Source: Paraniabella defluvii (GTDB lineage: Bacteria > Bacteroidota > Bacteroidia > Chitinophagales > Chitinophagaceae). From it: a stretch of 64,000 nt of DNA. Shown piece by piece: positions 1 through 10,210 of the stretch. Positions within the stretch are counted from its first letter, which is position 1, and the number at the start of each line of letters is the position of its first letter. The notes under the pieces were generated by a model. The model was not told where the DNA came from, did no database searches, and saw only the letters and a program-made list of their open reading frames with translations. The translations under genes and the position numbers were made by a program. The stretch spans positions 2,604,001 through 2,668,000 of the forward strand of contig CP079215.1 in NCBI GenBank assembly GCA_019316985.1. The letters run 5' to 3'.

Positions 1-1940
1 GTAAAACACCTCTTGTGCTGAGAGGAATAAGCGGATCTAATACTTCCCTGGATCTTATGCTCAATAAAAACCATATTACCGGTAGTTTCAATACAATACT
101 GTTGAATGAGTTTATTAAAAATGCAGCAGGTAAACCTGAAATAAAAGGATTGAGCCTGGACGGACAGCGAGTATTGCTTTCAGGACCCGACCTCCGTGTG
201 TCGGTGGATAAACTGGATATTAAAGATAAAAACCATAGTATTATTGAGGGCATCGAGCTACACCGGCAAAACCAGTTTGACACTATTATGGCCATTGTGC
301 CCCGCCTTACCATTATTCCTAATATCACCGAAATTGTAAGCGGCAACCTTACCCTGCAGGGTTTGGTATTGAAAGAGCCCAAAGTAACTGCGATCATTGG
401 AAATAAGGATAGCTCTGCCAAAAAAGAAAGGGGGCTACCAGTGTCGCTGTAGGCAGCGCATTGCTGGAAAGGCCGGATATTGATTTGAAGCTGATAAATA
501 AACAGGATTCGGCGAGCTATATTCGCTGGGACGGAACAAAGCTGAATAGTTATTTAAAGATTACCAATCTTAAGTCTACCCCGGCGACCCCGGTGAAGGC
601 CGATCAGATCAAAATGTTCCTGACCAACTTTGAATTTATTACAGCTAAAGCCAGGAAATATGCTACCAACGACAATAAGCTCAATATAGAGCTAAACGAT
701 GTACTGGTGAATAAGGACGGTGATGGTAAAATGAATTGGCGCACCAACCTGAATATCCTCTCATTAGACAAGCTGGCTTTTGACAGCCTCGGGAAAAATA
801 ATGCGGTACTGGAACTGGATAAAGGAGATGTGAGAAATGTTGCATTGAATTCAAAATATATCGGTAGTATAGGCGACATCATTACCAATAGCGATCATTT
901 GAGTATTAATGGTACTAACGGGAAGTTTACCACCGGCAAAAATACTTTGCAATGGTATGGCTTTACTGCTAAGGACCGGGTGCTGGGCGTTGATTCGTTT
1001 AGCCTGGTGCCTAAACAATCGGTTGAAGAGTATCGCATTGCTAAAGCATACAATGAGGATTACCTCCGTATTAAAACCGGTAAAATCATAGGCGGCCCAA
1101 TTGATCTTGAGAAGTACAATCACGACAGTATTTTAAGCATTGGCCGTATAGAATTGAATGATGTAGATCTTTTCACTTTTAAAGATAAGCTGCAGCCTGA
1201 TACCGCCAAGCGGTATAAACCATTACCTGCCGAGATGTTGCTTGGCTTGAAAAGCAGCCTGAATATTGACAGTGTTAAGCTGAATAATATGCATGTAACC
1301 TATTGGGAAATTAATCCTAATACAGATACATTAGGCATCATACCGGTATCTCATCTTAACGTATTGATGCGCAATATCAAAAATTATAATATTCAACCAA
1401 ACGATAGTATTTATATACTGGCGTCTGCAGATGTGCTGGATCAGTTACATACCACTTTAGATGTAAGCCAGTCTTACAGTGACACTACCGGGTATATGCG
1501 GATGAACCTTACAACTGGACCTATGGACCTCACGCAGTTTAATACAGTATTGGTACCGCTGGTAGGTGCAAAGGTTTTTGACGGGCAACTGCAAAGTTTT
1601 GGTAAATGCTATTGGAACAAATGATGCAGCCATTGGTTCGGCATATATGCGTTACAGAGGATTGAAAGTGGGACTGCTCAATAAAAAGGACTTGCCTAAC
1701 CAAACCTTTATGAACAAGCTGGTAAGCAGAATAGCTATGGCCTTTGTAGTTCGGAAGAACAACAGGGGAAAAGAGTCGTTGGTGTTTTTTGAGCGATGGC
1801 AGGACAAGTCTCCCATTAATTATATTATTAAAACTACGCTGGAAGGTATTAAATCAAGTATTGGTTTACCAGGCGCCAAAAAGAAACTTAAAAGATATAA
1901 CAAGAAAGTGGCTGCGTCACACAAAGAACAAAGAAAATGA
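1..1940 (+). CDS. AsmA-like large exported protein, C-terminal part (5' end outside window, frameshifted)
   Basis: The reading frame is open from the first bases, so the gene starts upstream of the window. About 640 residues are visible, made of repeated beta-rich stretches with the LNIDSVKLNN / LSINGTNGKF flavour of AsmA/DUF748-type proteins, which are long envelope proteins of the inter-membrane transport kind. The frame changes near 436 (a G-run) and near 1600. On both sides the same kind of sequence continues, so this is one gene. The C-terminus is basic (KKKLKRYNKK). The stop overlaps the next start as ATGA. The family call rests on composition and repeat style, not on a diagnostic motif. 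A substrate cannot be named. Confidence 0.5.
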
Positions 1941-2387
1941 AAACAATTCCTTTGCCGGATGACTTTTATTCAGGAAGTTACCGGTTCTCTTTTTAACAAA
2001 CGTGCCATTCCCTGAACGAGGTATACCAGTACCTGTCGGGGAAAGTTACTGGGCCAGGGTATTACTATAGAGCTGGTAGAACGCTCTATTGAGAACTCCA
2101 TATGCCTGGGCATTTTCAGTGCCGAAGGAACGTTAGCCGGCTTTGGCCGGATGATTACCGATCAGGCGGTATTTGCTTATCTGGCAGACATTTTTATATT
2201 AGAAGCACATAGGGGTAAAGGGCTTTCAAAAACAATGGTTCAGGCATTCTGCGATCTTGCCGGACAATTCCAGGTGAGACGTACCATGCTGGCGACGCTG
2301 GATGCCCACGGGCTATATGCCCAATTTGAATTTGAACAACTCTCTAATCCTGAGCGATTCATGAGCCGGAACGGTGTTACCTATTAG
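1937..2387 (+). CDS. GNAT family N-acetyltransferase (frameshifted)
   Basis: An acetyl-CoA-dependent N-acetyltransferase of unknown substrate. The ATG overlaps the preceding stop by 4 nt. Joining the frames gives YQYLSGESYWARG, ITIELVERSIENS and then FAYLADIFILEAHRGKGLSK. The last part is the GNAT acetyl-CoA binding motif (R/QxxGxG/A). MLATLDAHGLYAQFEF follows and is typical of the small bacterial GNATs of about 140 residues. At least two indels lie between about 1990 and 2065, and the region from 2070 to the stop at 2387 is clean. Family assignment is good; the substrate cannot be inferred. Confidence 0.72.
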
Positions 2388-2396
2388 ACTCCCCGG

Positions 2397-2423
2397 TTTG
2401 TATGTTTATTTGCGGTAACTTTG
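2397..2423 (+). promoter_or_regulatory. Putative Bacteroidota promoter of the cysteine desulfurase gene
   Basis: TAACTTTG at 2416-2423 matches the Bacteroidota -7 box TAnnTTTG. A TTTG lies at 2397-2400 and could be the upstream element, although its 15-nt spacer is short. The expected start of transcription leaves a leader of about 20 nt before the ATG at 2449. Confidence 0.45.
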
Positions 2424-2448
2424 CACGCTTTAATCGCCGCGCTTTGTT

Positions 2449-3571
2449 ATGAAAAGAATATATTTAGATAATGCTGCAACTACCGCTTTAGATAAAGAAG
2501 TGCTGGATACCATGTTGCCTTACATGACCACTCATTTTGGCAATCCCTCTTCTATTTATTCTTATGGAAGGGAAACACGTTTAGCGGTAGAGAATGCGCG
2601 CAAAACTGTTGCCAGGTTGCTGGGCGCCCATCCCGGAGAAATTTTTTTCGCCAGCGGCGGCACCGAGGCTAATAATACTGCGATACTCGCCTCTTTAAGA
2701 GATCTGGGATGCAAACATATTATTACATCACCCATAGAGCATCATGCCGTATTGCACACGGTGTCTCATTATACTACTGACGGCATTTCGCATAGCTACG
2801 TAAAATTATTGCCGGATGGGCATATCGATTTGAAAAACCTGGAGGAGCAGCTCGCTAATGCAGGGGTGAAGTGCCTGGTAAGCCTTATGCATGCCAATAA
2901 CGAAATTGGCAATCTTTTAAGCATTAATGCAGTTAGCGCTTTGTGCAAAAAATACAATGCAATATTTCACTCAGACTGTGTGCAGACAGTTGGGCACTAC
3001 CCCATAGACCTGAGCCGGATACAGGTTGACTTTATCTCAGCAGCGGGCCATAAATTTCATGGTCCGAAAGGAGCGGGTATTTTATACGTCAGCCGTGAAC
3101 TACAGATAAAGCCCATGATACACGGGGGCGGACAGGAGCGTAATATGCGGGCAGGTACCGAGAATGTTTACGGTATAGTAGGGTTTGCCAAAGCACTGGA
3201 GCTGGCAATGTTAAACTATGAAAAGGATTCAGCATATATCAAATCACTCAAGAGCTATATGGCTGAGCAATTGGTAGAAAAAATACCGGCAGTAAGCTTT
3301 AACGGCGATTATGCTGGCAGCTCGCTATACACTGTTTTAAATGCTTCGTTTCCGCTAACAGAGCGCTCGGAGATGCTATTATTCAACCTGGATATCAATA
3401 ATATTTGTGTTTCGGGCGGCAGTGCCTGCAGCAGTGCGCCAACCAGGGCTCGCATGTAATTAATACAATTAGCGGCGATCCGAATAAAGTAGCTATCCGT
3501 TTTTCTTTTAGCAGGCATAATACCAAAAAGAGATAGACCTGGTAATCAGTAAGCTGAAAGAATTGCTGTAA
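2449..3571 (+). CDS. Cysteine desulfurase, NifS/IscS-like (two frameshifts near the 3' end)
   Basis: A PLP enzyme that removes sulfur from L-cysteine, giving alanine and a protein persulfide used for Fe-S clusters and thio-modifications. The start YLDNAATT, the PLP site AAGHKFHGPKG (Lys202) and the loop GGSACSS with the persulfide cysteine (Cys327) are all visible. GGGQERNMRAGTENV is also typical of the family. The frame breaks just after Cys327, where one G seems missing, and again near 3531 in an A-run. Translation in the shifted frames restores ANQGSHVINTISGDPNKVAIRFSFS and a helix ending LKELL. Total length is about 373 residues, usual for the family. No isc or suf partner genes lie next to it. 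Confidence 0.88.
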
Positions 3572-3589
3572 CTCAATTGATCCTCGCTT

Positions 3590-3808
3590 TTTGCGATCGT
3601 ACCTGCGGTTCTTCTGCAATCCACAGCACTTCACCAGGCGACTTGTTTTTCCGCTGTTAAAGCCGGCCGGGGTTGCAAGGATAGCGATTCCGGTATCATA
3701 GTCATCGCTACATTGAGCCCCGCCAGAATTTTCTGTATTGTAGTTTACTTTTCGTGAAAGGTAAAAAGACGAAGAATGGGGGCATATTTTAAAAAGTCGT
3801 AAAGGCAA
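3590..3808 (-). pseudogene. Remnant resembling the N-terminus of a SulP anion transporter
   Basis: The 318 bases between the cysteine desulfurase and the chitinase hold no intact gene. Read on the minus strand with small frame corrections, they give KYAPILRLFTFHEK, then KILAGLNVAMTMIPESLS and a short AGF. This strongly resembles the first membrane segment of bacterial SulP sulfate/anion transporters (typically VAMTMIPESLSFAILAGF). The similarity ends near 3661. What follows is unrelated, and the roughly 500 remaining residues of a SulP are absent. It may be a deletion scar or a local assembly collapse. The match is from memory of the family and was not searched. Confidence 0.35.
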
Positions 3809-3889
3809 AGAAAGACAGTTAGTGCATAAACTGGCTTATTTTTAAGCTATAAGATCAACAGCCGGTTATTTACTTAATGATTACGATTT

Positions 3890-4998
3890 ATGAAACCTGT
3901 AATTCTGTACTGTACGATATTAGTTGCCTGTTTTGTTACAAACAAAACCTGGTGTCAGCAACCAAAGAGTGATTTTCGTGTTATCGCTTATTATGCATCC
4001 AATGCCACAAATATTGATAGTTTCGCCGTAGAGCAGGTAACACATATTATTTACAGCTTTTGCCATCTGAAAGGCAATCGTTTGGAAGTAGATAACCAGG
4101 CAGACTCACTTACCATACAAAAGCTGGTGTCATTAAAAGGCAGGTACAAAAAATTAAAGGTATTATTGTCTTTAGGAGGCTGGGGCGGTTGTAAAACCTG
4201 CTCCGACGTTTTTGATACAGAGCAAGGCAGGAAGGAGTTTGCCGTTTCGGTTAAGCAACTGGCCGATTATTTTAAAACAGATGGTATCGATCTTGATTGG
4301 GAGTATCCTGCAATAGAGGGCTATCCCGGGCATCCATTTAAACCTGCGGATAAAGATAATTTTACGAAGCTTGTTAAAGTGCTGAGGTTGTCATTGGGCA
4401 AGCGCCAGGAAATCAGCTTTGCTGCGGGTGGCTTTCAACATTCCTGGAGCAGTCGATCGACTGGGCTAAGGTAATGCCGGTGGTAGATTATGTTAACCTG
4501 ATGAATTATGATATGGTACATGGCAATACGCCGCATACAGGTCATCATACACCGTTATATAGTACCGCTGGCCAAAAAGAATCGATACATGCCTGTGTAA
4601 GCTACCTCGAGTCGATTGGTGTGCCCCGGCATAAAATGGTGATTGGTGCTGCTTTTTATGGGAGAAGCTGGGAGCGCGTGGAAAGCGCTAATAATGGATT
4701 GTACCAACCGGGAGTGTTTAAAAATTTCCTATCGCATAATATTTTCGATAGGGTAGTGAGTAAAGCTAACGGTTTTTCTTTTTATTATGATGATGAGGCG
4801 CAGGCCAGCTATGCTTATAATAAAGAACAAAAGATTTTTGTAACTTTTGATGACGAGAAATCTATCAGGAAAAAGACACAGTATGCGCTGGGCAACGGGC
4901 TGGGTGGTATTATGTTCTGGGAACTGAGTATCGACAAGAAAGATAAAGGATACCTGGCGGTGATCAGTGATGTGGTAAAAGGTAAGCCGGCTGACTAG
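3890..4998 (+). CDS. Secreted glycoside hydrolase family 18 (chitinase-like), one frameshift
   Basis: A GH18 enzyme expected to cleave beta-1,4-linked GlcNAc polymers such as chitin outside the cytoplasm. Residues 1-22 form a signal peptide ending near WCQQ. The substrate-binding strand SLGGWGG (94-100) and the catalytic motif DGIDLDWEYP (131-140, general acid Glu138) are intact. The frame shifts near 4450. The second half carries MNYDM, GAAFYGRSW and the C-terminal barrel strand GGIMFWELS, all expected of GH18. The whole is about 368 residues, a single catalytic domain. No carbohydrate-binding module and no type IX C-terminal signal is visible. A terminator follows directly. Confidence 0.9.
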
Positions 4999-5044
4999 TT
5001 GATCAGTTAACAAGGTTCATAGCTAAAATGTTCAAAAATTAAAA

Positions 5045-5080
5045 AATGCCCGCAGTAATAACAACGGGCATTTCATTTTT
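5045..5080 (+). terminator. Rho-independent terminator after the chitinase gene
   Basis: An 8-bp perfect stem (AATGCCCG at 5045-5052 and CGGGCATT at 5065-5072) with a 12-nt loop is followed by a T-rich tail. A-richness on the other side means it may also serve the convergent minus-strand gene. Confidence 0.75.
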
Positions 5081-5136
5081 GAATATTTGTGGAATATTAC
5101 CTTGTCAGCGATTCAATATATTAACGAATCAGCTTA

Positions 5137-5820
5137 CTAAGTAGCCCATCCCTTGTCTCCTTTCTGGTAAGGCATACAGCCATCATATTTGCCTGGCACG
5201 GCTGAATAGCGAAGCGCTTTGGTAGCTCCCGGTTCCGACGTGAAAAAGCCCAGCAAGGTAAGCTCTTTCATCATACTGAAATAGTGCTTCGACAGGCGTG
5301 CTTTGGAGTAGCCAAAATTGCCTTTGGATCTTTCTATAGAGTCTTTGGCATTTTCTTCTTTATCAAGCGAGGCCTGTTTGGCTTTATAATCATCAGTGCC
5401 GGTATATTCTTTAGCCTCTTTGTCCAGCGCCGTTAGCAGCTCCGTTCTTTGCTGCGGCTGCATTTGCATGAAGCCATTTTTATATTTTTCCTTGCTTAGC
5501 TTTTCGATGGTGCTAAGCCCTTCTTTAAATACCTGCTGGTCTTGCGGCGTGTAGCAATCGCGTACCATTACATGCATAAATTCACCCACCTTGGCATCTT
5601 TGGCTCCCGGAGTGGTTGTTTTAGGTAAAATAGTTTCCGCTATTTCATCCAGGTAGGCTATTTCATCTTTTGTGAAAAAGTCGGGTAGCACTTCCACTCC
5701 TGCTTCAGCAGCTTCTTTCTTAGGGGTGGTTTTACAACCTGTTTGAATGAACAATTCTGCTCCCAAAACAGTGCCGCCCATTAATAGCGCAACTTTTTGT
5801 ACTGCTTGTCTTCTGTTCAT
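5137..5820 (-). CDS. Gluconate 2-dehydrogenase subunit 3 family protein (Tat-exported)
   Basis: This is the small accessory subunit of membrane-bound flavin dehydrogenases. The N-terminus MNRRQAVQKVALLMGG carries a twin-arginine signal, and GCKTTPKK near residue 29 could be a lipobox-like site. The rest (FFTKDEIAYLDEIAETILP, then FFTSEPGATKALRYSAVPGKYDGC) fits the gluconate 2-dehydrogenase subunit 3 family. It is 227 residues and uninterrupted. It lies about 64 nt downstream of the GMC oxidoreductase on the same strand, so the two probably form one periplasmic enzyme. Such Tat subunits are thought to carry the flavoprotein partner across the membrane. The sugar or alcohol substrate is unknown. 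Confidence 0.86.
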   Translation of the reverse strand: MNRRQAVQKVALLMGGTVLGAELFIQTGCKTTPKKEAAEAGVEVLPDFFTKDEIAYLDEIAETILPKTTTPGAKDAKVGEFMHVMVRDCYTPQDQQVFKEGLSTIEKLSKEKYKNGFMQMQPQQRTELLTALDKEAKEYTGTDDYKAKQASLDKEENAKDSIERSKGNFGYSKARLSKHYFSMMKELTLLGFFTSEPGATKALRYSAVPGKYDGCMPYQKGDKGWAT

Positions 5821-5884
5821 GTTTTATAATTAGTTTGACAATTGATAAATTTATCCGAACGCCGGTAGTTAGTTTATTAAACCA

Positions 5885-7560
5885 TTATAGGTTTCCTTTC
5901 TTAAGCTCCTTTACTGCGAAGTCGGCTGCACGGGCAGTAAGCGCCATATAAGTAAGAGAGGGGTTTACACAAGCTGCGCTGGTCATACAGGCACCGTCTG
6001 TTACAAATACATTTTTGGCATCCCATACCTGGTTATTACCGTTGAGAACAGAAGTTTTGGGGTCACGTCCCATACGGGCGGTGCCCATTTCGTGTATGCC
6101 CTGGCCAAAACCATAAACGCTGTCATAAGTATGCACGTCCTTCAAACCTGCGGCTTCAAGCATTTCAGCTGCATCGTTCATCATGTCTGCACGCATTTTC
6201 TTCTCATTTTCTTTGATCTCCGCGTCTATGTTAAGTACCGGTAAGCCCCACTTGTCTTTTACATTCTTATCCAGCGTTATTTTATTATCGTGATAAGGTA
6301 GAATTTCTCCGAATGCTCCCAGTCCCATCGTCCATGATCCGGGCTCAGATAACGCTTCTTTCAATTCTGCGCCTACACTATATTCTGCGATGGTGCGTTG
6401 CCAGTTCTGGCGGCTTGCACCTCCCTGGTAACCAAAACCACGCAGATAATCTCTTTTGTCATTACCGATATTTCTAAACCTTGGAATATAGATACCGCCT
6501 GGCTTCCGGCCGAAATAATATTTGTCTTCGTATCCTTCTATTTTGCCAGAAGCACCGCAGCGGAAATGGTGATCCATCAGGTTGTGTCCTAATTCACCAC
6601 TGCTGCTACCCAATCCACCTTCCCATACATCGGTAGCAGAGTTCATCAATACCCAGGTTGAGTTTAATGCAGAGGCACAAACAAAAACTACTTTGGCGAA
6701 ATATTCATAGGTCTTGTTGGTTTCTGCATCAATGATCTCTACACCCTTTGCTTTTTTGTATCCTTATCGTAAATGATCTTTGTTACAATTGAAAAAGGTC
6801 TTAATGTAAGGTTGCCCGTTTTAACGGCAGCAGGCAGGGTAGAAGATTGCGTGCTAAAGTATCCTCCAAAGGACAGCCCAGCCAGCATTTATTACGATAT
6901 TGGCAGGCTGTTCTACCTGGCAATGGCTGGGTAATATTGGCTACCCGTGCGTTGGTGATAATGCGCGACCCGTTGTAATGTTTTTTACTCTGTCCGCCAC
7001 ATCTTTTTCTACGCAATTCATAGGCATAGCGGGCATCAGCTCGCCATGCGGATAGCCGGGAAAATCCTCGTTGGTTCCATTAATGCCCGCAAATTTTTCT
7101 GCGTATGTATACCACGGGTCTAACTCCGCGTAACGTATAGGCCAGTCTACGGCGATACCATCTTTAGCATTGGCTTCGAAGTCGATGTCACTGTGGCGGT
7201 AGCTCTGCCTTCCCCACATTAATGATCTCCCTCCTACATGATATCCCCGGTACCAGTCGAAACGCTTGGTTTCCGTATAAGGGCATTCCTTTTCATTTAC
7301 CCAAAAATCGAGATTGGTTTCGTTTAAAGGATAATCTCTTTTTAATACAGGGTGATCTTTGATCATCTCCTGCGTACGGCCACCGCGATGCGGGAAATCC
7401 CAGGGTTCTTATTCGCATTTACATAGTCCTGTACATGCTTAATATCACGCCCTCGCTCCAGCATAATGGTTTTAAGTCCTTTTTCCGTAAGTTCTTTTGC
7501 GGCCCAGCCACCGGAAATACCGCTGCCAATAACAATCGCGTCGTAAGTGTTATCTGCCAT
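5885..7560 (-). CDS. GMC family FAD-dependent oxidoreductase (several frameshifts)
   Basis: The catalytic flavoprotein partner of the neighbouring subunit 3 gene, expected to oxidise an alcohol or sugar. The N-terminus has the dinucleotide fold AIVIGSGISGGWAAKEL followed by TIMLERGRD. The middle carries RGYHVGGRSLMWGRQSYR, the GMC signature. The C-terminus has HEMGTARMG and FVTDGACMTSAACVNPSLT, the FAD- and substrate-side motifs of the GMC C-terminal domain. Frames change near 7365, 7000, 6880 and 6760, and all conserved segments are present in order. Total length is about 558 residues. The FAD protein has no signal of its own, so export with the Tat subunit is inferred. Confidence 0.86.
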
Positions 7561-7685
7561 ATTGTAGTTTTCTTTTAAATATAGTTTTCGAATAGTATAG
7601 CAAGCTGTTTCAATGCAAGCAGGTTTTAAAGATATTTAAAATCGCCGAAATCCACCTATCCCGGCCAATATTTTCCTTTAGGGGC

Positions 7686-7716
7686 AAAAAAAAAGCCCGG
7701 ACTTAACCGGGCAAAA
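7686..7716 (-). terminator. Terminator downstream of the small lipoprotein gene
   Basis: GCCCGG (7695-7700) and CCGGGC (7707-7712) pair around a 6-nt loop. On the minus strand the stem is followed by nine T, so it ends transcription of the lipoprotein gene at 7736-8153. Confidence 0.75.
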
Positions 7717-7735
7717 GTTATTGCAGTGTAGCATT

Positions 7736-8153
7736 TTAACGTTGAAAAATATACACTTCCCTGCCTGTAGTTGTAGAGCGCTGAAGCGTCATTTTACTAA
7801 AAGAACCTGCAAGGTTTTCCTGTATCTCGAATTTGTCACCTCCATAAAGAATTGATTTTGTGTCCAAAAACGAATAGCTTTTAGCGTCTGCCGGATTATC
7901 TACCCCACTTTCGTTGTAAAAGTGCACTTTGTCGTCCGATTTGAATTGGCCCAGCCTGCGCCTGCAGTCAGATTTTCGGAAGTAGCGGGTTCGGAAGAGC
8001 TTCCCAGGTAAATTTGCCTGGTAACTTCCCACTTACCGGTTCTGGCACTGTTACGGATCGTGTCTAATCCAAGTCCATCGCGGGTTTTACTGCATGATGC
8101 AAAGGAAAACAGGGCAATAGCTCCCAATAAAAAAACGATGCAAATTTTTTCAT
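7736..8153 (-). CDS. Hypothetical lipoprotein (frameshifted)
   Basis: No known function. The joined frames give a lipoprotein signal, MKKFASFF then LGAIALFSFASC, with the lipobox cysteine followed by SKTRDGLG. The mature part is about 110 residues and beta-rich, ending SKMTLQRSTTTGREVYIFQR. It contains GKWEVTRQIY near its start, which recalls the first strand of lipocalin-like proteins of Bacteroidota, but this is only a resemblance. Indels lie in the A/T-run around 8130 and near 7940. It is divergent from clpS and has its own terminator. Confidence 0.55.
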
Positions 8154-8260
8154 TGTAAGTTTTTTAGAAATTACGGATAATATATTGTTAAATACAAGGA
8201 GTATGCCAAAGGAAAATGGTTGCAAGTGGACCCGATAAAACGTGTTTGTTCGATAAAAAT

Positions 8261-8268
8261 TATCTTTG
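8261..8268 (+). promoter_or_regulatory. -7 box of clpS, very close to the start codon
   Basis: TATCTTTG matches TAnnTTTG exactly and ends only 4 nt before the clpS ATG at 8273. If used, the transcript would be leaderless or nearly so. No good upstream element was found at the usual distance. Confidence 0.45.
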
Positions 8269-8272
8269 CAGT

Positions 8273-8566
8273 ATGCAAAACAATACTGATACCAGGGTTT
8301 GGGAAGATGTAGATGTTCTTACACTTACTGCTTCATCGTGCCAGTTGATTGTTTGGAATGATGAAGTGAATACCTTTGAATGGGTTATTGAAACATTAAT
8401 GGAAATCTGCGGGCATAGCTTTGAACAGGCCGAACAATGCGCTTATATAATTCATTTTAAAGGTAAATATGCCGTAAAAGAAGGGCAGTACGACGACCTT
8501 AAACCTATGTGCGATGCTATTCTTGAAAGAGGTATTAATGCAACTGTTGAGGAGGTAGTAGCATAA
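8273..8566 (+). CDS. clpS: ATP-dependent Clp protease adaptor ClpS
   Basis: The adaptor that binds N-terminal destabilising residues and hands the protein to a Clp AAA+ unfoldase. The ATG at 8273 is chosen because the region upstream in the same frame is not ClpS-like and the product is then 97 residues, the usual size. The core LIVWNDEVNTFEWVI (residues 25-39) holds the N-degron pocket residues (Asn29, Asp30, Thr34), and IIHFKGK has the pocket His61. The gene is uninterrupted. The next gene on the strand is aat, which creates such N-degrons, so the pair forms a substrate-marking and recognition unit. Confidence 0.92.
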   Translation: MQNNTDTRVWEDVDVLTLTASSCQLIVWNDEVNTFEWVIETLMEICGHSFEQAEQCAYIIHFKGKYAVKEGQYDDLKPMCDAILERGINATVEEVVA

Positions 8567-8615
8567 GGTAAACTTTTTCGAGGTTCAATTTTTCTACCGG
8601 TAATTTAATAGAAGA

Positions 8616-9256
8616 ATGGCAATCTTTGCCCTGGATGATTCAATACATTTTCCCCGTTCATTTGGCCGAACCTGACGGGCTGCTGGCAATAGGCGGTGAT
8701 TTATCTGTAGAGCGCCTGTTGTTAGCCTACCGGTCGGGAATTTTCCCCTGGTATAGCGAGCCCCTATACTCTGGTGGTGCCCCGATCCGAGGTTTGTATT
8801 GTTCCCTGATGAATTAAAGATCAGTAAAAGCCTGCGGCCTTTGTTAAACCGCAATGCCTTTGAATTCTCCGTTAATAAAGTATTTAAACAGGTAGTCAGT
8901 TACTGTAAAAATGTTGACCGCCCCGGGCAGCCAGGTACCTGGATCAGCGATGAGATTGTGGATGCCTATGACCGGTTACATCAGATGGGATATGCGCATA
9001 GTGCCGAGGTTTGGCAAAATGGAAAACTTGTTGGTGGCCTTTATGGCGTGAGGTTAGGTAAGGTGTTTTTGGAGAAAGCATGTTTAGCCTGGTGAGTAAT
9101 GCATCTAAATATGCATTTACCAGGTATGTGCAATTGCTGATGGAAGAGGGCGTACAGTTGATAGATTGCCAGGTTTATACAGCATATCTTGAGAGCCTGG
9201 GGGCAAGAATGATCGACGGAAATTCATTCCGGGAACTGCTTAGCCGGCTTGTTTGA
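8616..9256 (+). CDS. aat: Leucyl/phenylalanyl-tRNA--protein transferase (frameshifted)
   Basis: Aat adds Leu or Phe from aminoacyl-tRNA to proteins with N-terminal Lys or Arg, making them ClpS substrates. The ATG at 8616 gives [13 protein letters not shown], the usual beginning. After a one-base shift the sequence continues [32 protein letters not shown], the family signature. Another shift near 8775 restores [17 protein letters not shown]. The C-terminal GNAT-like half has [23 protein letters not shown]. After a third shift near 9075 comes [11 protein letters not shown], and the protein ends in [10 protein letters not shown]. Length is about 213 residues, normal. It starts about 50 nt after clpS and is probably cotranscribed with it. 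Confidence 0.9.
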
Positions 9257-9292
9257 ACACAACATATTTGATGGAATGCAGTCTTTGGTTGA

Positions 9293-10024
9293 TTAAAACC
9301 GCGTAGCCAGAACATTGGGTAGCATATCCCGCCATGTTGGCCAGTCGTGTTTATAATTTTCTCCCCAGTTATCGAAATCGTAGTTAATACCTTTGTCATA
9401 TAATATTTTGGCGAACTCGCCGCCCGCCCGCGGATCTTCGTAGGCGCCGCTTCCGGTTAATATATGTATATGATTGCTACGCCTTATGTTTTCCAGTATA
9501 TGGTGATCTGAAAGGTTGGGCATGTAGTGTTGCGGACTGTTGAAATAAACATTATCGTCTGTATAACCATTACTGTAATAGGTGAGGTCGTAAACACCGC
9601 TCATGGCTATCACGCCGCTGATCAGGTCGGGGCGTTTTAAAAACAAGTTCATGCTATGTAAGGCTCCAAACGAAGCACCACTAACAAACACGGGTGTTTC
9701 AGGGCTGGTTTCACTTTTGATGTAGGGAACCACTTCGTTGTATATATAATGATTCCATTGTACATGACGATGTGATTTATCCCACGGCGCCATATTGTTG
9801 TTTAACCAACTTTCGTTGTTAACGCTATCCACCGAAAAGACTTTCATTTTACCTGCGTTAATAAAAGGCGCCAATGAATCGATCAGCTGGAAACGCTCAT
9901 ATTCCAGGTAATCTGCGGCAGCAGTTGGTACCAGTAACAACGCAAAACCGTAATTGCCGTAGCTTACAATAGGCATTTCTTTATTTAAAGACGGACTGTG
10001 CCAACCAAAAACCTTTCTGTTCAT
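9293..10024 (-). CDS. Esterase family protein (alpha/beta hydrolase fold, EsteraseD-like)
   Basis: A 243-residue cytoplasmic alpha/beta hydrolase of the EsteraseD superfamily, uninterrupted. The nucleophile elbow is SGASFGALHS with Ser118. DPRAGGEFAKIL and the C-terminal His in YKHDWPTWRDMLP would complete the triad. MNRKVFGWHSPSLNKEMPIVSYG and the conserved NNNMAPWDKSHRH stretch match a group of bacterial proteins annotated only as esterases. There is no signal peptide. It converges with aat with 36 nt between. The natural ester is unknown. Confidence 0.8.
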   Translation of the reverse strand: MNRKVFGWHSPSLNKEMPIVSYGNYGFALLLVPTAAADYLEYERFQLIDSLAPFINAGKMKVFSVDSVNNESWLNNNMAPWDKSHRHVQWNHYIYNEVVPYIKSETSPETPVFVSGASFGALHSMNLFLKRPDLISGVIAMSGVYDLTYYSNGYTDDNVYFNSPQHYMPNLSDHHILENIRRSNHIHILTGSGAYEDPRAGGEFAKILYDKGINYDFDNWGENYKHDWPTWRDMLPNVLATRF

Positions 10025-10179
10025 ATATCGATTTTATGTTTTGTGTAAAATAGAATATTAATACCATATTCTGTAATATTTTGACATTTCAACAATAAAA
10101 ACCTTTTATATCCTGTGATTTCATTCGCAGGAAACAGGACACAGGTAAACCTTCTGCTAGTTTATCGACCTGATTCTGC

Positions 10180-10187
10180 TAATTTTG
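10180..10187 (+). promoter_or_regulatory. Putative -7 box of the methyltransferase gene
   Basis: TAATTTTG matches TAnnTTTG and lies 23 nt before the ATG at 10211. No clear TTG is seen at the -33 position. Confidence 0.38.
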
Positions 10188-10210
10188 GCGTTTTATAAAA
10201 AGTTGAGGAA

